Shown here piece after piece: positions 16,324 through 25,156 of a stretch of 64,000 nt of DNA. The stretch comes from Shewanella acanthi (GTDB taxonomy: Bacteria; Pseudomonadota; Gammaproteobacteria; Enterobacterales; Shewanellaceae), in assembly GCF_019457475.1 (NCBI RefSeq), contig NZ_CP080413.1, positions 3,472,001 through 3,536,000 on the forward strand, read 5' to 3'. The translations under genes were made by a program, and so were the position numbers. The first letter of the stretch is position 1. Each line of letters opens with the position of its first letter. The notes beneath the pieces were generated by a model, which saw only the letters and a program-made list of their open reading frames with translations, did no database searches and was not told the DNA's origin.

Positions 16324-18120
16324 TTAATTCTCTGAAGTGGCCTGTTGTTGCTCATTTTGTATGCGCCATAATTTGGCATACAGGCCATCGAACGCTAAAA
16401 GTGACTTATGGGTGCCCTGCTCCACAATTTGCCCTTGGCTCAGTACGACAATCTGATCAGCATCGACAATAGTAGAAAGTCGATGAGCCACGACTAAACT
16501 CGTGTGTCCCTTAGCAACCTCACGCAATGCCGCCAAAATGGCCTGCTCAGAACGACTATCGAGTGACGATGTTGCTTCATCAAACACGAGGACAGGCGAG
16601 CCCTTCAATATAGCTCTAGCAATCGCAACCCGTTGTTTTTCACCGCCCGAAAGTTTTAAGCCGCGCTCGCCCACTTTGGTGTCCCACCCCTGTGAGAGCG
16701 AGGCGATAAACTGTTCTAGATGGGCAAGTTTAATAGCATGACGCACTTCGTCATCGCTGGCACTCGGTCGCCCATAACGAATATTCTCCACAAGGGAATC
16801 GTTAAATAACACTGTATCTTGGGGGACGATGGCGATGGCCCTGCGCAGCGCCTCTTGGGTTAAGTGTCGTATATCGTGTCCGTCGATATAAATTCGGCCC
16901 TGATCGACATCGTAGAAACGAAACAATAACTTGATGAGTGTCGATTTGCCGGCGCCACTGTCGCCGACAACCGCGACTTTTTGACCCGCAGACACCTTAA
17001 AACTCACATCCTTTAAAATGGTTCTGTCATCGTAGCTAAAATTCACATTCTCAAACGATAATTCACCCTTTGTCGGCTGAAAATCTATCGCATCGGCGCT
17101 ATCGACTATGGTCGGCTGTTTGTCGAGCAGGCTAAACATGCGTTCGATATTGGCAAGGGCTCCACGTATTTCACGGTAGACAAAGCCTAAAAAGTTTAGC
17201 GGCATAAACAGCTGCATCATAAAAGCATTGATAAGTACGAAGTCACCAATGGTCATATCACCCTCGGTAACGCGATAAGCGGCCAGTGCCATCATCGCCG
17301 TCATCGCAAAGGCAATAATAAACGCCTGACCACCGTTCAGGGCAAATAGCGATAAGCGATTCTTCCGCTTCGCTACCTCCCACTCATCGAGCGCCTGATC
17401 ATAACGATCGGATTCATAACGCTCATTATTGAAATATTTAACCGTTTCGTAATTCAGCAGACTGTCAATGGCGCGGGTATTAGAGAGTGAATCAGCCTTA
17501 GCCGCATCACGCACATATTCAGTGCGCCACTCTGTCGCGATAACTGAAAACCAAACATAGGCAACAACGGAGAAAAAAGTAATGGCTGCAAAGGCGATTC
17601 CATAATTGAAAAAGAAAATACCAATCACCATGGCAATTTCGAGCAGGGTCGGCACTATATTGAACACCATAAAGCGCATCAAAAAGCTCACGCCGCTGGT
17701 ACCGCGCTCAATGTCCCTCGACAGCCCTCCGGTACGACGCTCTAAATGAAAATCGAGATCCAGTCGATGCAAATGGTCAAAAACCGCCAAGCCTAAGCGT
17801 CTAATCGCCCGCTCGGTCACTCGCCCAAACAAGGTGTCGCGGATTTCACCTGTGATGACTGTTAATAATCGCACCATCCCATAGGCTAATACTAATCCCA
17901 CGGGCACACTCAGTAGCTGTGCGGTTTTGTTAGCATCTAAGGTATCGACAAGGTCTTTTAGGATAAAGGGCAAACCTACACTGGCCAGTTTCGCCACGAT
18001 AAGGCAGGACATGGCGAGGGTAATTCGGCCTTTGTATTCGAGTAAATAGGGCCAAAGTAACTTAAGCACATGCCAATTAAGTTTTTCTATCGGACCTTCG
18101 AAATAGAGTGATGGGCGCAT
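16324..18120 (-). CDS. ATM1/MsbA-type ABC exporter
   Basis: A 598-residue half-transporter with an N-terminal six-helix membrane domain (ITLAMSCLIVAKLASVGLPFILKDLVDTL begins the first helix) and a C-terminal ATPase: Walker A GDSGAGKST, signature LSGGEKQRVAIARA, Walker B VLVFDEATSSLDS, and switch His in VVAHRLSTI. The phrase FNNERYESDRYDQALDEWEVAKRKNRLSL and NFLGFVYREIRGALANIERMFSLL resemble the ATM1/ABCB7 branch (glutathione-linked or heavy-metal export) more than lipid flippase MsbA. I start at 18120, where the conserved protein begins; the frame is open for 38 more codons with no family resemblance. It works as a homodimer in the inner membrane. Confidence 0.88.
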   Translation of the reverse strand: MRPSLYFEGPIEKLNWHVLKLLWPYLLEYKGRITLAMSCLIVAKLASVGLPFILKDLVDTLDANKTAQLLSVPVGLVLAYGMVRLLTVITGEIRDTLFGRVTERAIRRLGLAVFDHLHRLDLDFHLERRTGGLSRDIERGTSGVSFLMRFMVFNIVPTLLEIAMVIGIFFFNYGIAFAAITFFSVVAYVWFSVIATEWRTEYVRDAAKADSLSNTRAIDSLLNYETVKYFNNERYESDRYDQALDEWEVAKRKNRLSLFALNGGQAFIIAFAMTAMMALAAYRVTEGDMTIGDFVLINAFMMQLFMPLNFLGFVYREIRGALANIERMFSLLDKQPTIVDSADAIDFQPTKGELSFENVNFSYDDRTILKDVSFKVSAGQKVAVVGDSGAGKSTLIKLLFRFYDVDQGRIYIDGHDIRHLTQEALRRAIAIVPQDTVLFNDSLVENIRYGRPSASDDEVRHAIKLAHLEQFIASLSQGWDTKVGERGLKLSGGEKQRVAIARAILKGSPVLVFDEATSSLDSRSEQAILAALREVAKGHTSLVVAHRLSTIVDADQIVVLSQGQIVEQGTHKSLLAFDGLYAKLWRIQNEQQQATSEN

Positions 18121-18557
18121 AGGAGAGTACCTTAAGAATTGTCCGCCAAGTGTAACAGCAGTACTGTGCTGAAAGGTAAGTTCAATTAACAAAATTAAAA
18201 TGAAATCAGAGTGATTTTCTACACTTGGACGCAATAACTCATAACCCCCTAGGATGTCTAAAAATTGTCATACCAAGGACTTACCGCTAGTCAATAGCTG
18301 CAATCAATTAAACTCAGCGTAAAACCGCAGCCAACATGGCTTTTTATTAGTACAGTAAACGCTAAAAAAGTCTGTGCTATCAAGGCTTGAACTGTTGATT
18401 ATTTTTTCAGTTTTACCCAAAATGGCCCAATGGACTGATGATTATGCAACAGGATGTGCTGACTACTGGCCGCGTTTCCGATGAGAGCCAAAGAAACAAC
18501 ATCGGTGTTGCGATAACAATAAAAATAACCAAATCAATCAAGACCAAAGGAAGCTTT
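18121..18557. other. 437-bp intergenic region without a clear gene
   Basis: AT-rich DNA between the exporter and a 58-residue protein gene. It should hold both divergent promoters. A short hairpin AGCCA-ACA-TGGCT followed by TTTT at 18329-18345 reads as a weak + strand terminator, which leaves room for a small transcript upstream of it, but nothing else supports an RNA gene. AAGGAAG at its right end is the binding site of the next gene. Confidence 0.5.
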
Positions 18558-18734
18558 ATGTTGGATTCATCTAAAGTTCAATACCCACCGTTACCACTGA
18601 TCCAGACTTGGGTGTGGATGATGATAGAATCAGGTAATCCAGAAATTCAGGAAAAGGGCCGCAGTAATTTAATTGGCGCCTTTGGTAGTCTCGCTAAGGC
18701 AAACGAATACTTAGCTGAAATGAGCAAAAAATAA
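18558..18734 (+). CDS. Small conserved-looking protein (58 residues)
   Basis: MLDSSKVQYPPLPLIQTWVWMMIESGNP... is a short soluble protein with a tryptophan-rich helix and a basic C-terminus. AAGGAAG five bases before the ATG and a strong terminator after the stop make it a good gene. The frame is open for 40 codons upstream, but that part lacks a binding site. I do not recognise the family; proteins of this size in Shewanella are often called hypothetical. Confidence 0.7.
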   Translation: MLDSSKVQYPPLPLIQTWVWMMIESGNPEIQEKGRSNLIGAFGSLAKANEYLAEMSKK

Positions 18735-18741
18735 CAAAATT

Positions 18742-18761
18742 AAAGGCGCTTAAGCGCCTTT
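18742..18761. terminator. Bidirectional terminator
   Basis: A perfect 20-bp palindrome (half-site AAAGGCGCTT) sits between the 58-residue gene and aroG, which converge on it. A- and T-rich flanks exist on both sides. Confidence 0.82.
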
Positions 18762-18788
18762 AATGTTAATGCGTAGGACTCCAGTCCA

Positions 18789-19850
18789 TTAAGCGATGTG
18801 CTCACGACGAGCAGCAACACTGTCACTCAACATCGCCAATAGGCGCTCGGTATCCTCCCAACCAATACAGGCATCGGTAATACTCTGGCCATAACACAAA
18901 GGTTGGCCCTCGATCAGATCCTGACGCCCTTCAACAAGGTGGCTTTCCACCATAACACCGAAGATAGCCTGGTTGCCTCCAGCCACCTGTCCTGCCACAT
19001 CCTCAGCCACCAACATTTGGCGCTGATATTGTTTAGAACTGTTGGCATGGCTAAAGTCGATCATAATATTGTCAGCCAATTTGGCCTGTTGCAGCTGCGC
19101 GCTGATCTCGGCAACATGGGACGCACTGTAATTTGGCTCTCGACCACCACGCAAAATGATGTGGCAATCTGGGTTGCCCTTAGTCGACACAATGGCCGAA
19201 TGGCCAAATTTAGTCACCGACAGGAAATGATGCGGCGCATTGGCTGCACCAATGGCGTCGATAGCCACTTTGATAGTGCCGTCGGTACCGTTTTTAAAGC
19301 CAACAGGGCATGACAGACCCGAAGCCAGCTCACGGTGAACCTGTGACTCCGTTGTACGCGCACCAATCGCGCCCCAACACATCATATCGGCAACATACTG
19401 TGGAGTGATCATATCGAGGAATTCACCCGCAGTTGGCATACCAGAGTCGTTTAAATCGACCAATAACTTACGTGCGGTGCGCAGGCCATCATTGAGTTTA
19501 AAGCTGTTGTCCAGATAAGGATCGTTGATTAGCCCCTTCCAGCCCACTGTGGTACGGGGTTTTTCGAAGTAAACCCGCATCACAATCTCTAACTGGCTCT
19601 TATACTTTTCACGTAGGGCAACTAAACGCTGACCATATTCCAAGGCAGCCTTAGGATCATGGATAGAGCAAGGACCAATAACCACTAGCAGGCGATCATC
19701 ATCCTTGGTAAGAATATTGTGGATGCTCTGACGGGCATTAAACACAGTAGCAGAGGCTTTTTCGGAGGCAGGAAATCGTTCGAGGATCGCAATCGGTGGA
19801 AGTAATTCCTTAATCTCATTAATGCGAACGTCATCATTCTGATAAAACAT
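18789..19850 (-). CDS. aroG: DAHP synthase (AroG type)
   Basis: 3-deoxy-7-phosphoheptulonate synthase, 353 residues, the first enzyme of the shikimate pathway; it joins phosphoenolpyruvate and erythrose 4-phosphate. It follows E. coli AroG almost throughout: YQNDDVRINEIKELLPP at the N-terminus (the Phe-feedback region), VIGPCSIHDP with the metal Cys, EKPRTTVGWKGLINDP, ARTTESQVHRELASGLSCPVGFKNGTDG and IDFSHANSSKQ. The long N-terminus indicates an allosteric enzyme; which amino acid inhibits it cannot be read safely, so AroF or AroH remain possible symbols. The gene is monocistronic. Confidence 0.93.
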   Translation of the reverse strand: MFYQNDDVRINEIKELLPPIAILERFPASEKASATVFNARQSIHNILTKDDDRLLVVIGPCSIHDPKAALEYGQRLVALREKYKSQLEIVMRVYFEKPRTTVGWKGLINDPYLDNSFKLNDGLRTARKLLVDLNDSGMPTAGEFLDMITPQYVADMMCWGAIGARTTESQVHRELASGLSCPVGFKNGTDGTIKVAIDAIGAANAPHHFLSVTKFGHSAIVSTKGNPDCHIILRGGREPNYSASHVAEISAQLQQAKLADNIMIDFSHANSSKQYQRQMLVAEDVAGQVAGGNQAIFGVMVESHLVEGRQDLIEGQPLCYGQSITDACIGWEDTERLLAMLSDSVAARREHIA

Positions 19851-20168
19851 AATTTACTGCTCCAACTTAGTTTTTTTGGCTGTGTCTACTATTGCAAAAG
19901 GAATTCTCAACTGCACTACTGAGTTCAATTTATCTAGTATGCGAATTTTATGCAACCAAGTTGTCAAAATTTCAAAAATTCATATATAACACATTGTTTT
20001 AAAATATTTTTAAAAATATAAATCATAAATACTTTAATTAAGTGCATTCGACTGGTGCAAACGGGAGATTGCCTAGAAATGAGAATAATCCGAAAGAGTA
20101 TGCTCCCTCAGCTTGCTTGGCCTTAATTAAACCGTTCAAGGAAGCATGGATATATACACTTGAATGCC
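19851..20168. other. Intergenic region upstream of aroG
   Basis: 318 bp of AT-rich DNA holding the aroG promoter at its left end and the 3' flank of the TPR lipoprotein gene at its right end. A poly-A/T block near 19985-20035 is conspicuous. No convincing TyrR or TrpR operator was found by eye. Confidence 0.5.
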
Positions 20169-21356
20169 TTAATGCTGCTGCATTGCCTTTAATTTTGCCT
20201 GATACCTAAATTTGTCGGTTGCCTCGCGACTCAATGCAAATGCCCTTTCCATATTTTGTTTGGCTCGCTTTTCATCCCCTAATACCCAATAGGTACGCGA
20301 TAACCCAAAGAAGAATTCATGACGATAATCTGCCCTTTCAACCGCCCGCTTATACCAAGTCAAGGCCGCATCATATTGATGTTCATCGAAGGCATGTTCA
20401 GCCATATCATAGTAATAAAAAGGATTTTGAATACGGGCTAATTCGAGCACTTTGTTGACCTCAGCCCATTCTTCCAGCCGCCCCTGCTCCCCTAAAATCA
20501 ACGCTAGGTTATACAGGGTCGTCATATCTTTAGGGTCAAACTGAAGGGCATAGCGATAGGCTCGCTCAGCAAGATGATTATTCCCCCGATGACGATAAAT
20601 CACCGCTAACGTATTTAATGCTGGGACAAAATTGCCTGCCTTAAGCCCTGCCTTTACTAATGCGTAAGCTCTATCAACATCCCCATCAACTAGGGATTCG
20701 GCCGCCATATTGTTGTAGAACATGGCGGTTAGGGTTTGGCGACTAATCAGTGTTTTTTGATATCCCCTCAAAGTACGCTCTGGCATAAAATCGACTAATA
20801 TCGCATGGCTCGAAACATAGACAGTGTTACCTATTTCAGTGGGCAAAAAACGTAAATTGACATGGCCATTGACGAGGTAAAAGTTACCCTGCTTATCCCA
20901 AACAGGTTCGATAGCAATATCCTGAAACTCGGTGCCGATGTTAAAGATATCGGCGAGCGCCGATGCCATGATGACTAGGGACATACAATTGCCCGCACGC
21001 TGGTCATAGGTCAAACTCGCCACTTGAGTAAGGTTGTCCTGATAGCGAAAATGACTCTTACCCCCCTCTTGATTAGCATTGATGTACATAGCAAGCCATT
21101 GGTGCACAGGCAATGGGCTTTTACTGCTGAAATTATGCCGTTCAAAAGCCCTTCTAGCCTCAGTCACAGCTTCAGCTGGTAGGGCAAAAATAGCGTCAAC
21201 ACTTGGAATATCGTTAACTGGTTTAAAGAGGCTATCGGCAAATAGAGCCTCAATGTCTTCTTGCTTAGGTCTTTGCGATGACGAGCTACAAGACCATAAC
21301 AGACTCAACAACACACCAAATAGAATCCCACTAAGAATCGCGCGTAATCTTGCCAT
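20169..21356 (-). CDS. TPR lipoprotein with transglutaminase-like N-terminal domain
   Basis: A 395-residue predicted lipoprotein: signal peptide with lipobox LLWSC, then a domain in which RAGNCMSLVIMASALADI and NGHVNLRFLP supply the Cys and His expected of a transglutaminase-like (papain-fold) core. The second half holds about four TPR-like repeats (ALNTLAVIYRHRGNNHLAERAYRYALQFDPKD, TTLYNLALILGEQGRLEEWAEV, and two more), suggesting protein binding. GGGG stands six bases before the chosen ATG; one codon earlier is also possible. It is likely at the inner face of the outer membrane. No partner gene is adjacent, so its target is unknown. Confidence 0.75.
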   Translation of the reverse strand: MARLRAILSGILFGVLLSLLWSCSSSSQRPKQEDIEALFADSLFKPVNDIPSVDAIFALPAEAVTEARRAFERHNFSSKSPLPVHQWLAMYINANQEGGKSHFRYQDNLTQVASLTYDQRAGNCMSLVIMASALADIFNIGTEFQDIAIEPVWDKQGNFYLVNGHVNLRFLPTEIGNTVYVSSHAILVDFMPERTLRGYQKTLISRQTLTAMFYNNMAAESLVDGDVDRAYALVKAGLKAGNFVPALNTLAVIYRHRGNNHLAERAYRYALQFDPKDMTTLYNLALILGEQGRLEEWAEVNKVLELARIQNPFYYYDMAEHAFDEHQYDAALTWYKRAVERADYRHEFFFGLSRTYWVLGDEKRAKQNMERAFALSREATDKFRYQAKLKAMQQH

Positions 21357-21463
21357 CATTCATCCCCATTGAGTGACGTCTATTTGAGCTTATGTCAACT
21401 TGGCAAAAACACGCCACTAAATGGTTACAAATAGTGAATGACTAGATTGCAGGGGTAACTGTT

Positions 21464-21802
21464 TTAGCGTTGTCTGGGTGGGTTAACTTTAATAAACACA
21501 TCTTGCTGCTGATAACGATAAGGCCGATAAGTCTCCTGACCACAGCTAAAATAGGGGTAGGGATGTTGCAGTGCGATGCAGCCAATGGGCAGTGACTGTA
21601 AAATGTGAATTTGCTCTTGAGTTCTCAGAGACTCTTGCCACGCATGATCCTTAAGCAGTTGATCGCGAACGGCAAACACATCAACGGGCTCCTCACTAGA
21701 GCGAGTCACTATTACCTCTCCTGCATAGGTAGAGGTCGCACCGACCATCATGAGCATAAAACACCAGTTCAACAGGCTAAATCCTCTGAATCCCTGTCCC
21801 AT
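21464..21802 (-). CDS. Small secreted protein of unknown function
   Basis: A 112-residue protein with an N-terminal signal peptide (hydrophobic NWCFMLMMVGATSTYA, cut before GEVIVTRSS). The mature part is short and has two Cys (IGCIALQHPYPYFSCGQETYRPYRYQ) that could form a disulfide in the periplasm. AGGAGG six bases before the ATG decides the start at 21802; the frame continues 11 codons upstream without a binding site. It lies 107 bp after the TPR lipoprotein start in the opposite reading order (it precedes that gene on the minus strand), so the two may share a transcript. No family recognised. Confidence 0.65.
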   Translation of the reverse strand: MGQGFRGFSLLNWCFMLMMVGATSTYAGEVIVTRSSEEPVDVFAVRDQLLKDHAWQESLRTQEQIHILQSLPIGCIALQHPYPYFSCGQETYRPYRYQQQDVFIKVNPPRQR

Positions 21803-21840
21803 AGCTAACCTCCTACTGCTGTGAGCTTTCGTCATCCATA

Positions 21841-21876
21841 AAAAAACAGAGCACTAATTCATATTAGTGCTCTGTT
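21841..21876 (-). terminator. Terminator of the glnK-amt operon
   Basis: 13-base arms AACAGAGCACTAA / TTAGTGCTCTGTT (21845-21876) with a short loop; on the minus strand it is followed by a run of T, 46 bases after the amt stop. Confidence 0.9.
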
Positions 21877-21922
21877 TAACTATCCCTTGAAGGTATCAAG
21901 GGATCAAGTTGTTAGGCAGATT

Positions 21923-23173
21923 TTAAGCTGCACTTTTAACTGTCACAAACTCAGGGTAGGCGTCGATACCACAATCAGAAGCATCCATACCATTGTACTC
22001 TTCTTCCTCGGATACGCGGATACCTAAGGTCATCTTCAGTACAAACCATACTGCGAATGATGCTGTGAATACCCAGGCGAAGATGATGGCCGCGCCGATT
22101 AATTGTGAGCTAAAAGATGCATCGGCATTCGACAAAGGAACGCACATTAAACCGAAGAAACCCGCAACACCGTGAACAGAGATAGCACCTACTGGGTCAT
22201 CAATCTTGATACGGTCGAAACCTACAATAGCAAATACCACGATACCACCAGCAACCAGACCAATCACACCGGCCATTAATAATGAGGGTGATAATGGGTC
22301 AGCGGTAATGGCGACAAGACCTGCCAGAATACCGTTGAGGATCATGGTTAAGTCTGCTTTACCCCAGATCATTTTGCACACGATCAGCGCAGAGATAGCA
22401 CCGAAGGCCGCTGCAGTATTCGTGTTAACGAACACTTTAGCCACAGAGCTTGCGTTAGCAGCGTCAGATACCATCAGTTGTGAACCACCGTTGAAGCCGA
22501 ACCAACCCATCCACAGAATGAACATACCTAAGGTCGCCATTGGCAAGTTAGAGCCTGGGATTGGGTTTACTTGACCGTTTGGACCGTATTTACCCTTACG
22601 CGCCCCCAGTAATAACACACCAGCGATGGCTGCAGCTGCACCTGTCATGTGCACGATACCGCTACCTGCGAAGTCAACGAAACCAAGTTGAGAGATAAAA
22701 CCTGAGCCCCATGTCCAGTAACCTTCAACTGGGTAGATAATACCCGTCATCACCACAGAGAAGAGTAAGAAAGCCCAAAGCTTCATGCGTTCTGCCACTG
22801 CGCCCGAGACAATCGACATTGCCGTTGCCACGAACACCACTTGGAAGAAGAAGTCAGATTCTAATGCATGATCAGCATCGGCAGCCTGAGTGCCGATGAG
22901 TATGCCAAGAGATGGCAACCAACCGCCTTCTGTGTTGTCGACGTACATGATGTTGTAGCCAACCAGCAGATACATCACACAGGCAATTGCGTATAACACG
23001 ACGTTTTTAGTTAAAATTTCAGTGGTATTTTTAGAGCGCACTAAACCCGCTTCGAGCATGGCGAAACCCGCAGCCATCCACATCACTAATGCGCCAGAAA
23101 TCAAAAAGTAAAAGGTATCGAGTGCAAAACGCAGTTCAGAGACCGTGACACCTAATTTGGTTAATTCTTCCAT
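21923..23173 (-). CDS. amt: Ammonium transporter Amt
   Basis: A 416-residue inner membrane channel/transporter for ammonium with about eleven hydrophobic helices. AGFAMLEAGLVRSKNTTEILTKN is the family signature near the N-terminus; DFAGSGIVHMTGAAAAIAG holds the first pore His, and SVHGVAGFFGLM the second (twin-His pair). It lacks an obvious signal peptide, as expected for this clade. It follows glnK by nine bases, the usual arrangement in which GlnK binds and blocks Amt when nitrogen is plentiful. Confidence 0.97.
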   Translation of the reverse strand: MEELTKLGVTVSELRFALDTFYFLISGALVMWMAAGFAMLEAGLVRSKNTTEILTKNVVLYAIACVMYLLVGYNIMYVDNTEGGWLPSLGILIGTQAADADHALESDFFFQVVFVATAMSIVSGAVAERMKLWAFLLFSVVMTGIIYPVEGYWTWGSGFISQLGFVDFAGSGIVHMTGAAAAIAGVLLLGARKGKYGPNGQVNPIPGSNLPMATLGMFILWMGWFGFNGGSQLMVSDAANASSVAKVFVNTNTAAAFGAISALIVCKMIWGKADLTMILNGILAGLVAITADPLSPSLLMAGVIGLVAGGIVVFAIVGFDRIKIDDPVGAISVHGVAGFFGLMCVPLSNADASFSSQLIGAAIIFAWVFTASFAVWFVLKMTLGIRVSEEEEYNGMDASDCGIDAYPEFVTVKSAA

Positions 23174-23182
23174 CTTCGCCCC

Positions 23183-23521
23183 CTATAGCGCTTCAGTATC
23201 GAGTTCACCCGTACGAATACGGATTGCATGTTCTAAGTCGACAACGAAAATCTTTCCGTCGCCAATTTTTCCCGTATGAGCTGCAGTGGTAATGGCCTCA
23301 ATCAGCATGTCTAGGTTTTCTGCTTTAGTGGCTATTTCTAATTTTACCTTAGGCAGGAAATCAACCTGATACTCGGCGCCACGGTACAACTCAGTGTGCC
23401 CTTTCTGACGGCCAAAACCTTTAACCTCGGTCACCGTCATACCCTCAATGCCAATTCCGGCGATAGCTTCACGGACATCATCCAATTTAAACGGCTTGAT
23501 GATAGCGCTGACTAGTTTCAT
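23183..23521 (-). CDS. glnK: Nitrogen regulatory P-II protein GlnK
   Basis: A 112-residue trimeric signal protein that reports 2-oxoglutarate and energy state and plugs Amt. Tyr51, the uridylylation site, lies in the T-loop segment TELYRGAEYQVDFLPK; the B-loop is TGKIGDGKIFV. I start at 23521 (GGAGG five bases upstream, protein begins MKLVSAIIKPFKLDDVREAI). Linkage to amt makes GlnK rather than GlnB the right name. NtrC-like sites and a sigma-54-like element upstream point to nitrogen-limited induction. Confidence 0.95.
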   Translation of the reverse strand: MKLVSAIIKPFKLDDVREAIAGIGIEGMTVTEVKGFGRQKGHTELYRGAEYQVDFLPKVKLEIATKAENLDMLIEAITTAAHTGKIGDGKIFVVDLEHAIRIRTGELDTEAL

Positions 23522-23568
23522 CCTGACCTCCAAAAAACACGATTGTTATTAACTTGTGTCAGAGGTAA

Positions 23569-23584
23569 TTCAATCATCAGGCCA
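23569..23584 (-). promoter_or_regulatory. Candidate sigma-54 promoter of glnK-amt
   Basis: On the minus strand TGGCCTGATGATTGAA resembles the sigma-54 pattern TGGCAC-N5-TTGCA: the -24 GG is present, but the -12 is GA rather than GC. It lies about 50 bp before glnK and 70-110 bp downstream of the paired NtrC-like sites, the right geometry. The imperfect -12 keeps confidence moderate. Confidence 0.5.
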
Positions 23585-23647
23585 ATATTTTAAATTGTTG
23601 TTTTTTATTAATTTATTTTATTTTCAGCTTTATTTTAAGATTAAAAA

Positions 23648-23664
23648 TGCACCATATCTGTGCA
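23648..23664. promoter_or_regulatory. NtrC-like enhancer site 1
   Basis: TGCACC-ATATC-TGTGCA is nearly identical to the NtrC consensus TGCACC-N5-GGTGCA. It lies upstream of glnK on the minus strand. Confidence 0.7.
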
Positions 23665-23677
23665 TCATAGGGAGCAG

Positions 23678-23694
23678 CGCACTCTTTTAGTGAG
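23678..23694. promoter_or_regulatory. NtrC-like enhancer site 2
   Basis: CGCACT-CTTTT-AGTGAG keeps the GCAC...GTG core of the NtrC site. Its centre is 30 bp (about three helical turns) from site 1, the spacing typical of cooperative NtrC enhancers. Confidence 0.6.
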
Positions 23695-23817
23695 CAATTT
23701 TTGTGCAAACACTATTCGACCTTTGCCCTATTGGTGCCATTGCCCAAATAAGGTTAACTAGTGGTGCAAAAAATCAACAATCTCAGCTAAAAGTCTTCGC
23801 CAAGAAAGGAGTGACAG

Positions 23818-24360
23818 ATGCTAAAGCCTGAAGAATGCGTACTTGTGATAGTGGATGTGCAGGGCAAGCTCGCCCAAATTATGGATAATACTGAGGGACT
23901 GCACAGGCAGCTGCAGACGTTGATCCAAGGGGCGCAGCTATTTGAAATTCCCATTCTGTGGTTAGAGCAACTCCCCGAAAAACTCGGCGCAACTAGCCCT
24001 GTGCTCCAAAACCTTTTGCTGCAAAGCACTCAGCCTATCGCCAAGCATCATTTTAGTGGTTGGCCCTGCTTAGAATTTGCAACAGCGTTAAAGACATCGA
24101 CTCGCCCACAAGTCTTACTTGCAGGTATTGAAACCCATGTGTGCGTTTATCAAACCTGCCGAGATTTACTCGACCAAGGCTATGGCGTGCACGTCATAGC
24201 CGATGGGGTATCGTCCCGCAGCAACGACAACAAACAGCTAGGACTACAGATGATGCTCTCACATGGCGCGAAACTGAATAATGTGGAGTCGCTGCTCTTT
24301 GAACTGCAGCATGAAGCGCAGGGTGAACGCTTTAAGGCATTGCTAAAGTTGATAAAATAA
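23818..24360 (+). CDS. Isochorismatase-family hydrolase
   Basis: A 180-residue cytoplasmic cysteine hydrolase of the isochorismatase superfamily. The catalytic triad is visible as Asp13 (VIVDVQGKL), Lys in IAKHHFSGW, and Cys in GIETHVCVYQTCRDLL, with the conserved cis-peptide before the Cys. The length fits small nicotinamidase/YcaC-type members. The substrate cannot be told: these enzymes act on amides, N-carbamoyl compounds or isochorismate. AAGGAG six bases before the ATG fixes the start. It is divergent from glnK but shows no operon partner. Confidence 0.88.
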   Translation: MLKPEECVLVIVDVQGKLAQIMDNTEGLHRQLQTLIQGAQLFEIPILWLEQLPEKLGATSPVLQNLLLQSTQPIAKHHFSGWPCLEFATALKTSTRPQVLLAGIETHVCVYQTCRDLLDQGYGVHVIADGVSSRSNDNKQLGLQMMLSHGAKLNNVESLLFELQHEAQGERFKALLKLIK

Positions 24361-24428
24361 TAAGCCGTCGTTTGCGCTATCCCATCGCGAACCTTTGTGT
24401 AAGTAGGAGGCTAATCCATCCCAGCTAA

Positions 24429-25130
24429 TTAGCACTCCTGCTCCAGCTTTTTAAGTTGCGCTTTTATCCCTGAACTCGACAAAATCCGGATATAACCATA
24501 CTGCAGACTAATTACACCAAGTTTTTCTAATTTTTTTAATACTTTATGTACGCTTTGCCGTGTCAGTCCCATCATATTGGCGAGCTGCTCGCGGGTGACC
24601 CTCACAACACATTGCTCTGCACAATCGACTGCATTATGTTGGTGCTCTGCCAGCAGTAACAATCTGCGCGCAATACGGGCATCAATGCCCCTTAACGCAT
24701 CATCCTCCATAACAGACATAGCCGCCCACAATCTGCGGCTCAGTAAGTCCAGCACCAAGGGATAACTCTCAGGGTATTTACCGAGCAATTGGCGAAATTT
24801 ATCACCGGGAAGCTCTATTAAAGTGGCATCAGTGTGGGCTGTAGCCCCAAACACTCGCGGCGTACCGGGTGAAAAAACATTGTCACCAAACCAGCTATAG
24901 GACTCCAAAATCATCAATGAGACTTCTTTCCCGAGTGAGCTAACTGAGTTAATCCGCACCGCCCCCTTGGCAATCACCAATAAGGCCGAGTGGGCATCGC
25001 CCTTACTGTAGATAATTTCCTTAGCATCGAAATGGCGTACACGGGCAAAACTGGCCGCTTCAATTATGCCTTCGGCTGGCAATCCCGACAGCACAGGACA
25101 TTTTTGGAGCAGTGCCTGCAGATTTTCCAT
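24429..25130 (-). CDS. Crp/Fnr-family transcriptional regulator
   Basis: A 233-residue regulator: N-terminal cyclic-nucleotide-binding-like sensor (residues about 10-125, with IIYSKGDAHSALLVIAKGAVRI) and a C-terminal winged helix (VTREQLANMMGLTRQSVHKVLKKLEKLGVI). The sensor lacks the Cys cluster that binds iron-sulfur in FNR and the full cAMP phosphate cassette of CRP, so its signal is unknown. GAGGTAAGCA precedes the ATG. It is divergent from the HD-domain gene, with a strong palindrome between them that is probably its own operator. Confidence 0.87.
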   Translation of the reverse strand: MENLQALLQKCPVLSGLPAEGIIEAASFARVRHFDAKEIIYSKGDAHSALLVIAKGAVRINSVSSLGKEVSLMILESYSWFGDNVFSPGTPRVFGATAHTDATLIELPGDKFRQLLGKYPESYPLVLDLLSRRLWAAMSVMEDDALRGIDARIARRLLLLAEHQHNAVDCAEQCVVRVTREQLANMMGLTRQSVHKVLKKLEKLGVISLQYGYIRILSSSGIKAQLKKLEQEC

Positions 25131-25156
25131 TGCTTACCTCGCCAAACATTTTGCCC

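Noticed and set aside
23724..23739. Minus-strand TGGCACCAATAGGGCA, a good sigma-54 match with GG and GC 10 bp apart
   Set aside because: It lies upstream of both NtrC-like sites and about 190 bp from glnK, so the geometry is wrong for the enhancer pair; a chance match is likely, though a long leader is not excluded.
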